Notes: generated by a model from the sequence alone, not told the origin. DNA of 47,517 bases from Clostridia bacterium (GCA_030523605.1 JAUNIE010000002.1:37816-85332), one strand, 5' to 3'. Positions 17,667 through 26,537 are shown, counted from the first letter of the stretch. Numbers and translations are program-made.

Positions 17667-18410
17667 ATGTTTAGGCGTTTTGGAGTACTCAAAACCAGGA
17701 ATATAACCAAGGATATAGAGAAAATATTGGAAAAGTATAAAGTTGGTGAGTGTTTAGCGGAGCTGCTTGCAGTCAATAAAGCAAAAGCAGAAGGACTATG
17801 GAGATTGGAAGCTTTGAGTAAAAAAGCACTTGGTAAGCTCTCGGAAGATGCCGATGATATAGAAATAAAATACTCTGGCTACAAGGGCTATGAGGAGAGT
17901 CAAGGCAAAAATATCTTGAAGGAACTTGGCTTTAACGAAAACGATAACGATGAGCTATTTTTAAAAATGGTTTGCTTTGCGCTAGGTTATGAAAAAGCTC
18001 AAGTGGTTTCTGCGCCCAAGTTACGCAAAGACGATATTAACCAACTTGGTACCGCTGCCAAAAACGCCAAGCGCCAATTAAAGGCTTTGCTGAAAGAAAT
18101 TTACGATTGTTTGGAAAAATTAGTAAAACGGCAGAAACAAATCCAAATGGTAGTAGATACAATAATGAGTGAAAAAATGGCAAAGGGGTTGTGGTTTAAC
18201 GATTATGATAAAAAGCTTGAAAGACTCATAAAAGCGTATGAGAATCTGGCCTCAAAAATTATTGAAATAAAAAATCGCATAATGAATATTCTGAAATATC
18301 ATAAATTTAGAGATGATATAATCAATAAAATCTATAACGACATTAAGTATCCTACGTATGACATAGGTAAACTGAGAGAAAATAAAGAGAAAATGGCCTC
18401 AGCTACATAA
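17667..18410 (+). CDS. Soluble helical protein of unknown function (first of three small units)
   Basis: About 247 residues from ATG 17667, selected because AGGCGG lies 10 bases upstream and the predicted transcription start is at about 17640. The protein is nearly all helix, Lys/Glu/Leu-rich, with no signal peptide or membrane segment; residues 130-220 look like a coiled coil (NAKRQLKALLKEIYDCLEKL). I recognise no family. It sits in a row of three monocistronic genes that encode small helical cytoplasmic proteins and end in the same terminator sequence. Such soluble helical proteins might be cargo, but no evidence shows this. Confidence 0.72.
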   Translation: MFRRFGVLKTRNITKDIEKILEKYKVGECLAELLAVNKAKAEGLWRLEALSKKALGKLSEDADDIEIKYSGYKGYEESQGKNILKELGFNENDNDELFLKMVCFALGYEKAQVVSAPKLRKDDINQLGTAAKNAKRQLKALLKEIYDCLEKLVKRQKQIQMVVDTIMSEKMAKGLWFNDYDKKLERLIKAYENLASKIIEIKNRIMNILKYHKFRDDIINKIYNDIKYPTYDIGKLRENKEKMASAT

Positions 18411-18421
18411 TAATTGAAAAA

Positions 18422-18456
18422 ATCCGCCGAATAGGCGGATAATTTTTTGCTTTTTC
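18422..18456 (+). terminator. Intrinsic terminator, copy 1 of three near-identical
   Basis: ATCCGCC (18422-18428), loop GAATA, GGCGGAT (18434-18440), then AATTTTTTGCTTTTT. The same hairpin and flank occur at 19045 and 19611. Confidence 0.9.
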
Positions 18457-18505
18457 GGAGCGCAGTAGTTATTTTCGAATTTACCTAATATTTTTTAAAA
18501 ATCGC

Positions 18506-18563
18506 TTGATATTTTATAAACATATCATATATAATATAAACAAGCCGATTAAGGGCTTATATT
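18506..18563 (+). promoter_or_regulatory. Promoter and 5' hairpin leader of the 143-residue helical protein
   Basis: TTGATA (18506-18511), 18-base spacer, TATAAT (18530-18535). A stem AAGCC/GGCTT (about 18542-18558) lies at the predicted start of the transcript. It is followed by a leader ending TATATTTTAGAAAGGACTGG, almost identical to that of the gene at 19226. Confidence 0.75.
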
Positions 18564-18595
18564 TTGAATTTATATTTTAGAAAGGACTGGTACAT

Positions 18596-19027
18596 ATGCC
18601 GAAAACATTGAAAGACAAGATCAAAAGATTGTTTACTCATCAACCAAAACAATTTGAAGGAGCGCAGGATGCGAATAATTTCAATTATCTTGATGTGCGA
18701 GAAAAATTTTTTAGTTCATTGGCAGAAATATGCGGAGCCAAAAAATTACTTGCCGCAAAAATTTATTCGGATTGGTATAAACTTGCCGATTTGTACGATG
18801 CAGGCAAAACGGAAACGAGAGAGTTCAAGAGTTGTGCTTTGAAAGTCAAACGTTTTCTTGATAAATCGGTCGAGGTGGACAAAAAGGAATTGGAATTACT
18901 GAGCAAATATAAGTATAGAGAAATATTTTCTGATATTAATATTAGTAATTCTGATGAGGTGGTAGATACCGCTCAAAAATTGTTGGACTATTTAGAAAAA
19001 GAAGATTATGAAAATTTCTTTAAATAA
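18596..19027 (+). CDS. Small soluble helical protein of unknown function (second of three)
   Basis: 143 residues, ATG 18596 with AAAGGA ten bases upstream. The protein is charged and helical, without signal peptide or membrane segment; motifs are not recognised. Around residue 40 the sequence SLAEICGAKKLLAAKIYSDW is the most hydrophobic part and could be a helix-packing core. The leader and terminator are shared with the next gene, although the proteins are not obviously similar, which suggests that the expression cassette was copied and the coding part diverged or was replaced. Confidence 0.72.
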   Translation: MPKTLKDKIKRLFTHQPKQFEGAQDANNFNYLDVREKFFSSLAEICGAKKLLAAKIYSDWYKLADLYDAGKTETREFKSCALKVKRFLDKSVEVDKKELELLSKYKYREIFSDINISNSDEVVDTAQKLLDYLEKEDYENFFK

Positions 19028-19044
19028 ATTAGAATATTAACAGA

Positions 19045-19077
19045 ATCCGCCGAATAGGCGGATAATTTTTTGCTTTT
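19045..19077 (+). terminator. Intrinsic terminator, copy 2 of three near-identical
   Basis: ATCCGCC (19045-19051), GAATA loop, GGCGGAT (19057-19063), then AATTTTTTGCTTTTT. Confidence 0.9.
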
Positions 19078-19134
19078 TGGAGATGTTACGATGTTAGGGG
19101 CTCTTTATATTTATCTAATATTTTCAAAAAACAC

Positions 19135-19191
19135 TTGACAGCATATGTGTATATATATATAATCTATATAAGTTGTGCGGCCAGCTTATAT
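19135..19191 (+). promoter_or_regulatory. Consensus promoter and 5' hairpin leader of the 119-residue protein
   Basis: TTGACA (19135-19140), exactly 17 bases, TATAAT (19158-19163): a perfect sigma-A consensus. A 10-bp stem ATATAAGTTG / CAGCTTATAT spans about 19167-19192 at the transcript start. The remainder of the leader matches that of the 18596 gene. Confidence 0.85.
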
Positions 19192-19225
19192 TTTAAATTT
19201 TATATTTTAGAAAGGACTGATATTT

Positions 19226-19585
19226 ATGTTAAATTGCGAAGATGCAGTGAAAAAATTTGGTGATATGGAGGGTTTTGCGCATGCTTTTGGAAAAAAATGC
19301 AAGGAGCTCAAAGCCGCTTTCCAAAAATTTAAGGCGATAATGGAAAAATGTGAAAGTACCTTTAATAAAGAAGGCTCATCAAGACGAGCCAAAGATGTTA
19401 TTTTCAAAGCGGGCAAGTGCGCTCAAGGTATTTCTAAACTAATAGATGAATTATCCGCCCTTGAAAAAGATGCCGGAGAAGTGGGAAATTTTTTTACAAA
19501 AGATATCGCAGAATTAAAATCAAGTATTCAAAGAGCAATACACCAGGCATCGCATGGAACATATTCGCATCACTGGATGGGTTGA
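19226..19585 (+). CDS. Small soluble helical protein of unknown function (third of three)
   Basis: 119 residues, ATG 19226 with AAAGGACTGA upstream. The protein is helical with several Cys (CEDAV, KKCKEL, EKCEST, GKCAQG), no signal peptide, and a Gly/His-rich C-terminus (HQASHGTYSHHWMG). The regular spacing of hydrophobic residues suggests a helical bundle. No family is recognised. A perfect consensus promoter predicts high expression. The terminator directly downstream lies between this gene and the convergent lysS. Confidence 0.72.
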   Translation: MLNCEDAVKKFGDMEGFAHAFGKKCKELKAAFQKFKAIMEKCESTFNKEGSSRRAKDVIFKAGKCAQGISKLIDELSALEKDAGEVGNFFTKDIAELKSSIQRAIHQASHGTYSHHWMG

Positions 19586-19610
19586 TTATAGCCCATATAA
19601 AAAGTGAGAA

Positions 19611-19637
19611 ATCCGCCGAATAGGCGGATAATTTTTT
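19611..19637. terminator. Intrinsic terminator, copy 3, between convergent genes
   Basis: ATCCGCC (19611-19617), GAATA loop, GGCGGAT (19623-19629), then AATTTTTTT on the plus strand. The lysS stop codon abuts it at 19637. On the minus strand the hairpin is followed by TTTCTCACTTTTT, so it may also serve greA-lysS. Confidence 0.85.
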
Positions 19638-21142
19638 TACTGATTTTTGAGAGGTCTCATTGTCGGGAATATGATTACATCTCTAATCGAAGCGCTGTCC
19701 GTCAGGAGCATGACTAAGCGGTCAATTCCGATGCCTAACCCTCCCGTAGGTGGCATAGCATATTCAAGCGAGGTTATGAAATCTTCATCAATTAAGTTTG
19801 CCTCATCGTCGCCTGCGGCTCTCAGTTCCATTTGACGCTCAAACCTTGCACGCTGATCCATTGGGTCGTTGAGCTCAGAATATGCATTAGCAAGTTCTCT
19901 GCCTGTTACAAATAGTTCAAATCTTTCGACCAAGTGCGGTGCATCGGGTTTTCTTTTGGTTAGCGGAGAAACCTCTACAGGGTAATCGCAAACAAAAGTC
20001 GGCCGAACCAAGTTCTCTTCAACCTTTTCTTCGAATACTTTGTTGAGAACATCTCCCCAGGAATCTGTATTTTTTATTTCTACCCCTAGATTTTTGGCAA
20101 CTTCTTGCGATTTTTGATTGTCTCCTGCAAATTCTGAAAAATCCGCCCCGGAATATTTTTTGACTGCCTCAATCATTGTTATTCTTTCAAATGGCTTTGA
20201 AAGGTCTATTTTAGTGCCTTGATATTCGATTACACCTGTTCCACAAGCCTCTTTTGCGGCGTTGCGAATGAGGTTTTCTGCAATGTCCATCATTTTTTTG
20301 TAGTCGGCATACGCTTCATAAAGTTCAATAGTTGTGAATTCAGGATTGTGTTTTGTGTCCATGCCTTCATTTCTGAATAATCTGCCGAGTTCATAAACAC
20401 GTTCCATACCGCCTACAATGAGTCTTTTCAGGTAGAGTTCGGGGGCAATTCTCAAATATAAATCCATATCAAGGGTGTTGTGGTGGGTTATGAACGGCCT
20501 TGCCGCTGCACCCCCTGCAATAGTGTTAAGAACGGGCGTTTCTACTTCTGTGTACCCTTCTTCGTCCAAATAATTTCTGATTGAGCGGATAATTTTGCTG
20601 CGTTTTGTAAATGTATCCTTAATCTCAGGCGAAGAAATAAGGTCGAGATAACGCTGTCTGTAGCGTGTATCTACGTCTTTCAAACCATGAAACTTTTCAG
20701 GCAGCGGCAGGAACGATTTTGAAAGTAAAGTTACTTCTTTGGCATGTACGGAGATTTCGCCTCGTCTTGTTTTAAAAACGTAGCCCGTAACGCCGATTAT
20801 ATCGCCGATATCCCAAAGTGACATTTCTTCGTATTTATCTGCGCCGACCTCGTCAAGCTTAATATAAACCTGAATTTTTCCGCTTTTGTCCATAACGTCC
20901 ATAAACGAGGCCTTGCCCATATTACGCCAGCTTATAATTCGACCTGCAATTGTAACGTCTTTGTTTTCAAAATTTTCAAAATCATCTTTTATATTTTGCG
21001 CATGATGTGTTTGCGTAAAAGAAGTGATTTCAAAAGGATTTTTATTTTGTTTTTTCAGTTCGGCAAATTTATCACGGCGAATTTTCATCATTTCGCTTTC
21101 GGTGAGCTCTGCCGGCTGATTGTTTTGATTTTCTTTTTCCAT
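19637..21142 (-). CDS. lysS: Lysyl-tRNA synthetase, class II
   Basis: 501 residues, ATG 21142 with AAAGGA upstream. An OB-fold anticodon-binding domain spans about residues 55-165 ([20 protein letters not shown]). The class II catalytic core follows, with motif 2 in [18 protein letters not shown] (about residues 258-275) and motif 3 [14 protein letters not shown] from residue 467. It charges tRNA-Lys in the cytoplasm. Length is normal. It lies 15 bases after greA in the same operon, a pairing common in Clostridia. Confidence 0.97.
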   Translation of the reverse strand: MEKENQNNQPAELTESEMMKIRRDKFAELKKQNKNPFEITSFTQTHHAQNIKDDFENFENKDVTIAGRIISWRNMGKASFMDVMDKSGKIQVYIKLDEVGADKYEEMSLWDIGDIIGVTGYVFKTRRGEISVHAKEVTLLSKSFLPLPEKFHGLKDVDTRYRQRYLDLISSPEIKDTFTKRSKIIRSIRNYLDEEGYTEVETPVLNTIAGGAAARPFITHHNTLDMDLYLRIAPELYLKRLIVGGMERVYELGRLFRNEGMDTKHNPEFTTIELYEAYADYKKMMDIAENLIRNAAKEACGTGVIEYQGTKIDLSKPFERITMIEAVKKYSGADFSEFAGDNQKSQEVAKNLGVEIKNTDSWGDVLNKVFEEKVEENLVRPTFVCDYPVEVSPLTKRKPDAPHLVERFELFVTGRELANAYSELNDPMDQRARFERQMELRAAGDDEANLIDEDFITSLEYAMPPTGGLGIGIDRLVMLLTDSASIRDVIIFPTMRPLKNQ

Positions 21143-21157
21143 TAAAATTTCATTCCT

Positions 21158-21631
21158 TTATTTTGATATTTCCAAAATCTTGTAAGTTGAGATGCCGCCG
21201 GGGGTTTCGACTTTTACGGTTTGCCCCGCTTTGTGTCCGAGAAGCGCAGCACCCACGGGTGATTCGTCGGAAATTCTTCCTTCTCTCGGGTCGGCCTCGC
21301 TCGAGCCTACAATTCTGTACTCAACAGTTTCTTTAAAAGTTTTGTCTTCAAGTTTTACTTTTGAACCAACGTGAATTATTTTTGTAGAGAGTTCCCCTTC
21401 ATTTATGACTTTAACTTTCTTTAACATGGCCTCAATTTCAAGAATTCTAGCTTCAATAATTGCCTGCTCATTTTTTGCTTCGTCATATTCACTGTTTTCA
21501 GAAAGGTCTCCAAAAGAGAGTGCAACTTTAATTTTTTCGGCGATTTCTTTTCTTTTTACGCTTTTTAAATCGTCGAGTTCATTTTTTAAGTTTTGTAATC
21601 CTTCAGCAGTAAGTATAATTTGTTTTTCCAT
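21158..21631 (-). CDS. greA: Transcription elongation factor GreA
   Basis: 157 residues from ATG 21631, chosen because GGAG lies 11 bases upstream and the resulting length matches the family; a GTG at 21643 overlaps the ribosome site. The N-terminal coiled coil carries [16 protein letters not shown], whose acidic tip residues activate RNA cleavage in backtracked polymerase. The C-terminal FKBP-like domain includes [19 protein letters not shown]. First gene of the greA-lysS operon. Confidence 0.96.
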   Translation of the reverse strand: MEKQIILTAEGLQNLKNELDDLKSVKRKEIAEKIKVALSFGDLSENSEYDEAKNEQAIIEARILEIEAMLKKVKVINEGELSTKIIHVGSKVKLEDKTFKETVEYRIVGSSEADPREGRISDESPVGAALLGHKAGQTVKVETPGGISTYKILEISK

Positions 21632-21736
21632 TTTGAATTTCACTCCAAGTAATTAATTTGAGTAACGCCTATATATCCCTCCCATTTTAAATTATGAGAG
21701 GGAAACGTTCTTAATCTATATTCAAATACAGTTATA

Positions 21737-21765
21737 ATTATATAGTGTGTTCCAAGTATTGTCAA
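21737..21765 (-). promoter_or_regulatory. Sigma-A promoter of greA-lysS
   Basis: On the minus strand: TTGACA (21760-21765), 17-base spacer, TATAAT (21737-21742). An inverted repeat TCCCTC (21676-21681) / GAGGGA (21698-21703) lies in the 5' leader between this promoter and greA; it lacks a U run. Confidence 0.85.
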
Positions 21766-21870
21766 GTGAGATAAAGGACGGTTATTTGTATTTGTCGGCG
21801 TGGGGACTATAAGCTGATTTGTTATACCACCGTTAAATTCTTTTTTTGTTCTATATTTTTAATGAAATAT

Positions 21871-21899
21871 TTGACAAACTTTACAAACAAATATATAAT
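21871..21899 (+). promoter_or_regulatory. Consensus sigma-A promoter for the LRR gene pair
   Basis: TTGACA (21871-21876), exactly 17 bases, TATAAT (21894-21899). The second LRR gene at 23254 has no promoter of this kind in the 67 bases before it, so the pair is probably one transcript. Confidence 0.85.
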
Positions 21900-21924
21900 A
21901 GCCACATAAATATTTTTGGAGGGG

Positions 21925-22424
21925 TAATAATTATGGCACAGTTTAAAATGATGACAAGTGGTACGGCACAATCGGTTGAAAGTTTAGGGAATACTTCGCA
22001 GATGAAAGATATTATGTTCGCATTGGTGGATATTGATGCGAAAAACGGTAGCGAAGCGGGAGAAGGCGGTTGGAAAAAGGTCAAAGAAGCTTTTGAAAAC
22101 TTTGGTTTTACTATTTGTTACGACAAAAACCTGGCGCTACTCACAGTAGCTTTGTTTGACGCAATAGCGAGGTCCGGAAACAGTGATTTGAAAAGAGACG
22201 CAAGAATTGTAATTGGTAGATTATCCAAAAGCGGAAAATCCTTGGCGCAGGCATTATTAGATGGTGATGGTAAAGCTATCTATGAAATACTCAATTGTAA
22301 TTTATTTAAGACCAACATTTTGAAAAAGATAGGAATAAGCGATGAATATATCAAAAAATACCTTGACAGAATGAAAAGAATAACGCCATGGAGACTGAGT
22401 GATAGTAAAAAGGCATTAAGAGCT
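21925..22424 (+). repeat. About 500-bp duplicated block (copy 1), repeated at 23246-23745
   Basis: The block covering the ribosome site and the first 160 or so codons of the two LRR genes is nearly identical at DNA level, with a fixed offset of 1321 bases. I see two substitutions in the region (GGTTGAAAG against GATTGAAAG, and GGAGACTG against GGAAACTG). Similarity falls off sharply after codon 163. Further short identical blocks occur in the LRR parts (for example 22677-22735 and 24740-24800). Confidence 0.92.
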
Positions 22425-23186
22425 ATTGCACAAGCATTTGAAGACATGGTAGGCGGGCGTGTGGAGCTGGATGAGGCTCATGCTCCAAAAATTTCGAATT
22501 TATATGTTGTAAATGATGAAAAAGACTTTAGTGATCTTAAAAAGATTAAAGGTAAGGTTAAATACGTAAAAATTTCTAAAGGTGTTGACGTACCTAGTTA
22601 TGGGGCTTTTAAAAATTTTAAAAATCTAAAAGAAGTGGAATTACCGAGTGGTCTGAAGAGTATAGCTGGGAGCACTTTTTATGGTTGTAGCGCTTTGAAG
22701 GAAATCGTTATACCAAACACGGTCATTTCTATGGGTTATGGATCTTTTAACGGTTGCGAAAGTTTGGGAGAGATAGTAATACCGGAAAGTGTTGCGGGAT
22801 TTGATAGCGCAGGTTGCGTTTTTGCAAACTGTAAAAAATTAAAAAAAGTTATTATGAAGTGCAAAATCCAACATATTGAACAATCAATGTTTGAAAACTG
22901 CACCGAATTAACTGATATAGAAATCCCTAAGGGGGTTAAGTATATACATCGTGAAGCTTTTAAGGGTTGTTCCAAGCTGCCCAAGGTGGTTATCCCCGAT
23001 GGCGTAGAGTCGATTTGTATATCTGCTTTTGCCGAATGTGAGATGTTAAAAGAGGTTACAATCCCCAACAGTGTTAGAGAAATAGAAACATATGCTTTCG
23101 TAGATTGCCCACAGAATATGCAAATTTTAGGTAACCCAAGGCCTGAAATTAAAGCTAAAATAGAAGAACAAATCGGCAGGTCATAA
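21933..23186 (+). CDS. BspA-like leucine-rich-repeat protein 1
   Basis: 417 residues from ATG 21933 behind GGAGGGG; the reading frame is open further upstream but across the promoter. Residues 1-175 form a helical N-terminal domain (MAQFKMMTSGTAQS through WKKVKEAFENFG and KTNILKKIGISDEYIKKYLD) that I do not recognise. Residues 200-400 hold LRR_5 / BspA (Treponema pallidum) type repeats of about 23 residues: LKEIVIPNTVISMGYGSFNG, LTDIEIPKGVKYIHREAFKG, LKEVTIPNSVREIETYAFVD. No signal peptide or anchor is present, so it stays in the cell or leaves by a non-Sec route. BspA repeats commonly mediate protein binding. A paralogue follows directly. Confidence 0.88.
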   Translation: MAQFKMMTSGTAQSVESLGNTSQMKDIMFALVDIDAKNGSEAGEGGWKKVKEAFENFGFTICYDKNLALLTVALFDAIARSGNSDLKRDARIVIGRLSKSGKSLAQALLDGDGKAIYEILNCNLFKTNILKKIGISDEYIKKYLDRMKRITPWRLSDSKKALRAIAQAFEDMVGGRVELDEAHAPKISNLYVVNDEKDFSDLKKIKGKVKYVKISKGVDVPSYGAFKNFKNLKEVELPSGLKSIAGSTFYGCSALKEIVIPNTVISMGYGSFNGCESLGEIVIPESVAGFDSAGCVFANCKKLKKVIMKCKIQHIEQSMFENCTELTDIEIPKGVKYIHREAFKGCSKLPKVVIPDGVESICISAFAECEMLKEVTIPNSVREIETYAFVDCPQNMQILGNPRPEIKAKIEEQIGRS

Positions 23187-23245
23187 TATAGAAATAAAGA
23201 ATAGCGTCGTTTAAAATTTTCCTACACAAACAGAATTTAAGGAGG

Positions 23246-23745
23246 TAATAATTATGGCACAGTTTAAAATGATGACAAGTGGTACGGCACAATCGATTGA
23301 AAGTTTAGGGAATACTTCGCAGATGAAAGATATTATGTTCGCATTGGTGGATATTGATGCGAAAAACGGTAGCGAAGCGGGAGAAGGCGGTTGGAAAAAG
23401 GTCAAAGAAGCTTTTGAAAACTTTGGTTTTACTATTTGTTACGACAAAAACCTGGCGCTACTCACAGTAGCTTTGTTTGACGCAATAGCGAGGTCCGGAA
23501 ACAGTGATTTGAAAAGAGACGCAAGAATTGTAATTGGTAGATTATCCAAAAGCGGAAAATCCTTGGCGCAGGCATTATTAGATGGTGATGGTAAAGCTAT
23601 CTATGAAATACTCAATTGTAATTTATTTAAGACCAACATTTTGAAAAAGATAGGAATAAGCGATGAATATATCAAAAAATACCTTGACAGAATGAAAAGA
23701 ATAACGCCATGGAAACTGAGTGATAGTAAAAAGGCATTAAGATCT
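23246..23745 (+). repeat. About 500-bp duplicated block (copy 2) of 21925-22424
   Basis: Second copy of the block, covering the N-terminal domain of the longer LRR protein. Silent sites are as conserved as replacement sites, which points to recent duplication or gene conversion rather than selection on the protein alone. Confidence 0.92.
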
Positions 23746-25203
23746 ATTGCGCAAGCGTTTGAAGACATGGTCGGTGAACGTGTTGAGTTGGAGGAGGCTC
23801 ATTCACCGCAAATGTCTCCTGTAGATGTGGTAGAAAGACTAGCGGATTTGGAATTTTTGAGCAAACGAAAAAATAAGGTTAAGTATATTAAATTTACTGA
23901 AGGCGGTTTTGTGGGTGGAGGAACCTTTAAAGGTTTTAAGAATCTAAAGGAAGTGGAATTCTCGAGGGGTCTGAAGGCTATATGGAGTGATACCTTTAAT
24001 GGCTTTAGTGCTTTAGAAAAAGTTGTTATACCAAATACAGTTAGTGAAATAGGGAGTAAAGCATTTTATGAATGCACGAGCCTGAAAGAGATAACAATCC
24101 CGAAAAGTGTTAAAGTGTTTGGTGATATTGGTTTGGTGTTTGGGGGGTGTAAGAAGCTAAAAAAAGTTATTATGAAATGCAAAGTAGAGTATATCCCAAA
24201 ATCAATGTTTAAAGATTGCACCGAATTAACTGATATAGAACTCCCGAAGGGGGTTAAGCATATAAATAGTGAAGCTTTTGAGGGTTGTTCCAAGCTATCC
24301 AAGGTGGTGATTCCCGATGGAGTAGAATCGATTCGTTCAAAAGCTTTTGCCGAATGTGAGAGGCTGAAAGAAATTACAATTCCCAACAGTGTTAAAGAAA
24401 TAGGGGAATGCGCTTTCGCAGGCTGCCCACAGAATATGCAAATTTTAGGTAACCCACAACATGAGGTTGAAATTAAAATAAGACTCCAAATCGGCCGATC
24501 ATTTGAGAAGATAATCGGGGAGTACGTTGAGCTGGATGAAACTGATACTTCAAAAAAATCACCTGTTTACGTAGTTAAAAGGGAAGAGGGTTTACAGAGC
24601 TTAGCTGAGCAAAGGGATAAAATTGAGTATGTTAGAATTGCTAAAGGTGTTGACGTACCTAGAGGGGTTTTTGATGATTTTAAGAATCTAAAGGAAGTGG
24701 AATTACCGAGCGACCTAAATATTATAGGTTCGAGCACTTTTTATGGTTGTAGCGCTTTGAAGGAAATCGTTATACCAAACACGGTCACTTCTATAGGTTA
24801 TGGATCTTTTAACGGTTGCGAAAGTTTGGAAGAGATAGTAATACCGGAAAGTGTTAAGGAGTTTAGTAGCTCAGGTTACGCTTTTGCAAACTGTAAAAAA
24901 TTAAGAAAAGTTATTATGAAATGCAAAGTAGAGTATATCCCAAAATCAATGTTTGAAAATTGCACCGAATTAACTGATATAGAAATCCCGAAGGGGGTTA
25001 AGTATATAAATAGTGAAGCTTTTAAGGGTTGTTCAAAATTGTCAAAAGTGACGATTCCAGATAGCGTTACTGAGATTTTTGGGGGCGATTATGAAGGTGC
25101 TTTTAAAGGCTGCCCACAGAATATGCAAATTTCAGGTAACCCAAGGCCTGAAATTATAGGGGAAATAACCTCACAAATAAATCAGTCCGGCGTAATGGAG
25201 TAA
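23254..25203 (+). CDS. BspA-like leucine-rich-repeat protein 2, with two LRR arrays
   Basis: 649 residues, ATG 23254 behind AAGGAGG. Residues 1-170 are almost identical to the N-terminal domain of the preceding gene. Two LRR_5 arrays follow, about residues 205-400 and 445-640. Each is introduced by a related linker: VELEEAHSPQMSPVDVV before the first and VELDETDTSKKSPVYVV before the second. The second array thus looks like an internal copy of a linker-plus-LRR module. Repeat units resemble LKEITIPKSVKVF and LSKVVIPDGVESIRSKAFAE. There is no signal peptide or membrane anchor. Probable role: binding of a protein partner, perhaps a host one; the conserved head could be a targeting or loading domain. 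Confidence 0.88.
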   Translation: MAQFKMMTSGTAQSIESLGNTSQMKDIMFALVDIDAKNGSEAGEGGWKKVKEAFENFGFTICYDKNLALLTVALFDAIARSGNSDLKRDARIVIGRLSKSGKSLAQALLDGDGKAIYEILNCNLFKTNILKKIGISDEYIKKYLDRMKRITPWKLSDSKKALRSIAQAFEDMVGERVELEEAHSPQMSPVDVVERLADLEFLSKRKNKVKYIKFTEGGFVGGGTFKGFKNLKEVEFSRGLKAIWSDTFNGFSALEKVVIPNTVSEIGSKAFYECTSLKEITIPKSVKVFGDIGLVFGGCKKLKKVIMKCKVEYIPKSMFKDCTELTDIELPKGVKHINSEAFEGCSKLSKVVIPDGVESIRSKAFAECERLKEITIPNSVKEIGECAFAGCPQNMQILGNPQHEVEIKIRLQIGRSFEKIIGEYVELDETDTSKKSPVYVVKREEGLQSLAEQRDKIEYVRIAKGVDVPRGVFDDFKNLKEVELPSDLNIIGSSTFYGCSALKEIVIPNTVTSIGYGSFNGCESLEEIVIPESVKEFSSSGYAFANCKKLRKVIMKCKVEYIPKSMFENCTELTDIEIPKGVKYINSEAFKGCSKLSKVTIPDSVTEIFGGDYEGAFKGCPQNMQISGNPRPEIIGEITSQINQSGVME

Positions 25204-25215
25204 TACAGAAACAAA

Positions 25216-25250
25216 AAAATAACACCGTGCTTTTGTGCGGTGTTATCTTA
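25216..25250 (-). terminator. Intrinsic terminator at end of phage head operon
   Basis: A 12-bp inverted repeat, 25219-25230 with 25235-25246, around a TTTT loop. On the minus strand it is followed by a run of seven T, giving a strong terminator for the phage operon. On the plus strand the tail is only moderately T-rich, but it may also stop the LRR transcript. Confidence 0.85.
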
Positions 25251-25266
25251 ATGTGTGTTCTTGTTT

Positions 25267-25680
25267 TTAAGATTTTTTCATGTGTTTTTTGTGGTAGTGT
25301 TTCACGCTGTCCACTATCTTACAGGACATTTTATCTTGTTTGATGATATTATCTTGAAGTTTATTGTATTCAAGATAAATTCTTTGAAGTTCGTAAGGTG
25401 TGAGCGTTTTGAGTGTGCTGAGTGCTTCCGAGAAAAGTCTTTCTCCGTTTGAATTGTATGTACAAAGCGCAGCTATACAAGCTTGTTCGCAAATGGTAGA
25501 GTATATTTCTCCGTCAAGACCGCTGAATATATTATTTTTTATCAGTTGGTTGTACATTCTTATACATACTATAAAATCGTATATAGACAAAAGTCTTATA
25601 CCGACGTACTTGCCCGATACGATAATAGGCTCGGTGAAATTATTTTTTTCAGAGCGAGCGATATAGGCTTTGCTGAGCAT
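25267..25680 (-). CDS. Phage-module protein of unknown function (last gene)
   Basis: 137 residues, ATG 25680 behind GGGAGGAA. The middle (GKYVGIRLLSIYDFIVCIRM) and the C-terminal TPYELQRIYLEYNKLQDNII are the most distinctive parts. The style resembles small phage tail-assembly-chaperone-like proteins, but I cannot assign it to a family. It is separated from the rest of the head module by 83 bases and is followed by the operon terminator. No tail tube, tape measure or baseplate gene follows. Confidence 0.65.
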   Translation of the reverse strand: MLSKAYIARSEKNNFTEPIIVSGKYVGIRLLSIYDFIVCIRMYNQLIKNNIFSGLDGEIYSTICEQACIAALCTYNSNGERLFSEALSTLKTLTPYELQRIYLEYNKLQDNIIKQDKMSCKIVDSVKHYHKKHMKKS

Positions 25681-25763
25681 TATCTAAGTTCCTCCCGAAT
25701 TAATATAAAAGAATAAACGGCAACAAGGGCGAATTATTAAAATAAGACGCCCCATAAGCTAAG

Positions 25764-26081
25764 TTAGTTTTGCTGCTTTTCGAGTACAGCGCGATTATAA
25801 ATTACTTTGTTTGAGAGCATTACGCTTTCGGATTTAACAACCGAATAATTTTGATTATCGAAAGTAATGGTAGTGCTGCCGGAATCGTCGATAGGGCAGT
25901 CGGGCAGACCGATGTAAAGATATTGTTCGACGTTGTTTTGATTATAGTCGTCGTAAAGAGTACTTTGGTCATCTGCACGGAGGGGCTGAATGAATGCAAA
26001 TGATTGTAAATCCTTACCGTTACCGGATACGGTTATTTTCTGACCATATTTTTTAATCAAAGTTTTAGCTTCTATCTGCAC
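25764..26081 (-). CDS. Small phage head-completion or neck-like protein
   Basis: 105 residues from GTG 26081, with AAAGGGTTGG upstream; it overlaps the end of the previous gene by 10 bases, as tightly packed phage genes do. It starts MQIEAKTLIKKYGQKITVSG and has a beta-rich pattern with VIYNRAVLEKQQN at the end. Position after the major capsid and a connector-like gene suggests a head-completion, neck or tail-terminator role. The assignment is by position and size only. Confidence 0.6.
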   Translation of the reverse strand: MQIEAKTLIKKYGQKITVSGNGKDLQSFAFIQPLRADDQSTLYDDYNQNNVEQYLYIGLPDCPIDDSGSTTITFDNQNYSVVKSESVMLSNKVIYNRAVLEKQQN

Positions 26082-26449
26082 TGATATCCAACCCTTTCAA
26101 AAACGAAATCATCATCTCTCAAGAGGTCGGAAATAGCACGTTTGGCACTGAGCCATACTTCGTAAGCGTGTTTGACGGTTACTTGAGAATCGGTTTTAAT
26201 ACGTAATTCTCCTGCTCCAAAAGATGCGGTTGAACCATTTGCGCTGTTATAGAGAACGTACCTGTAAAAAGCCAGCGATGCCGCGGCGACGGTCAAACGC
26301 CTTGAATTCTCATTTACAGAAACGGAGTCTTTTAGGTGAGAAATAATATCATCGGAGGCCTCTTCGCAGAGAAATATCCACGGAGAGCCTTCGGTAATGG
26401 AAATATTTGCGATAATTGCAAAACGTTCCAAAATTTCTTCCGGATTCAT
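26072..26449 (-). CDS. Phage head-tail connector-like protein
   Basis: 125 residues, ATG 26449 behind AAGGAGG. It is a helical protein (PEEILERFAIIANISITEG, then LTVAAASLAFYRYVLYNSA) of the size and position of gp6-like head-tail connector or adaptor proteins, directly after the major capsid gene. It overlaps the next gene by 10 bases. No catalytic motif is expected. Function rests on synteny and fold impression. Confidence 0.65.
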   Translation of the reverse strand: MNPEEILERFAIIANISITEGSPWIFLCEEASDDIISHLKDSVSVNENSRRLTVAAASLAFYRYVLYNSANGSTASFGAGELRIKTDSQVTVKHAYEVWLSAKRAISDLLRDDDFVFERVGYQCR

Positions 26450-26537
26450 ATAGTGGGTTCCTCCTTAAATGTCAAATTTCAGTCTAGCACCGAGCGACGA
26501 CCGTACGCCGATGTTAAATTATGTAAGGTGCGTGATG

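Noticed and set aside
25400..25716. Plus-strand frames over the last phage gene
   Set aside because: They lack ribosome sites; the minus-strand frame has GGGAGGAA and fits the operon.
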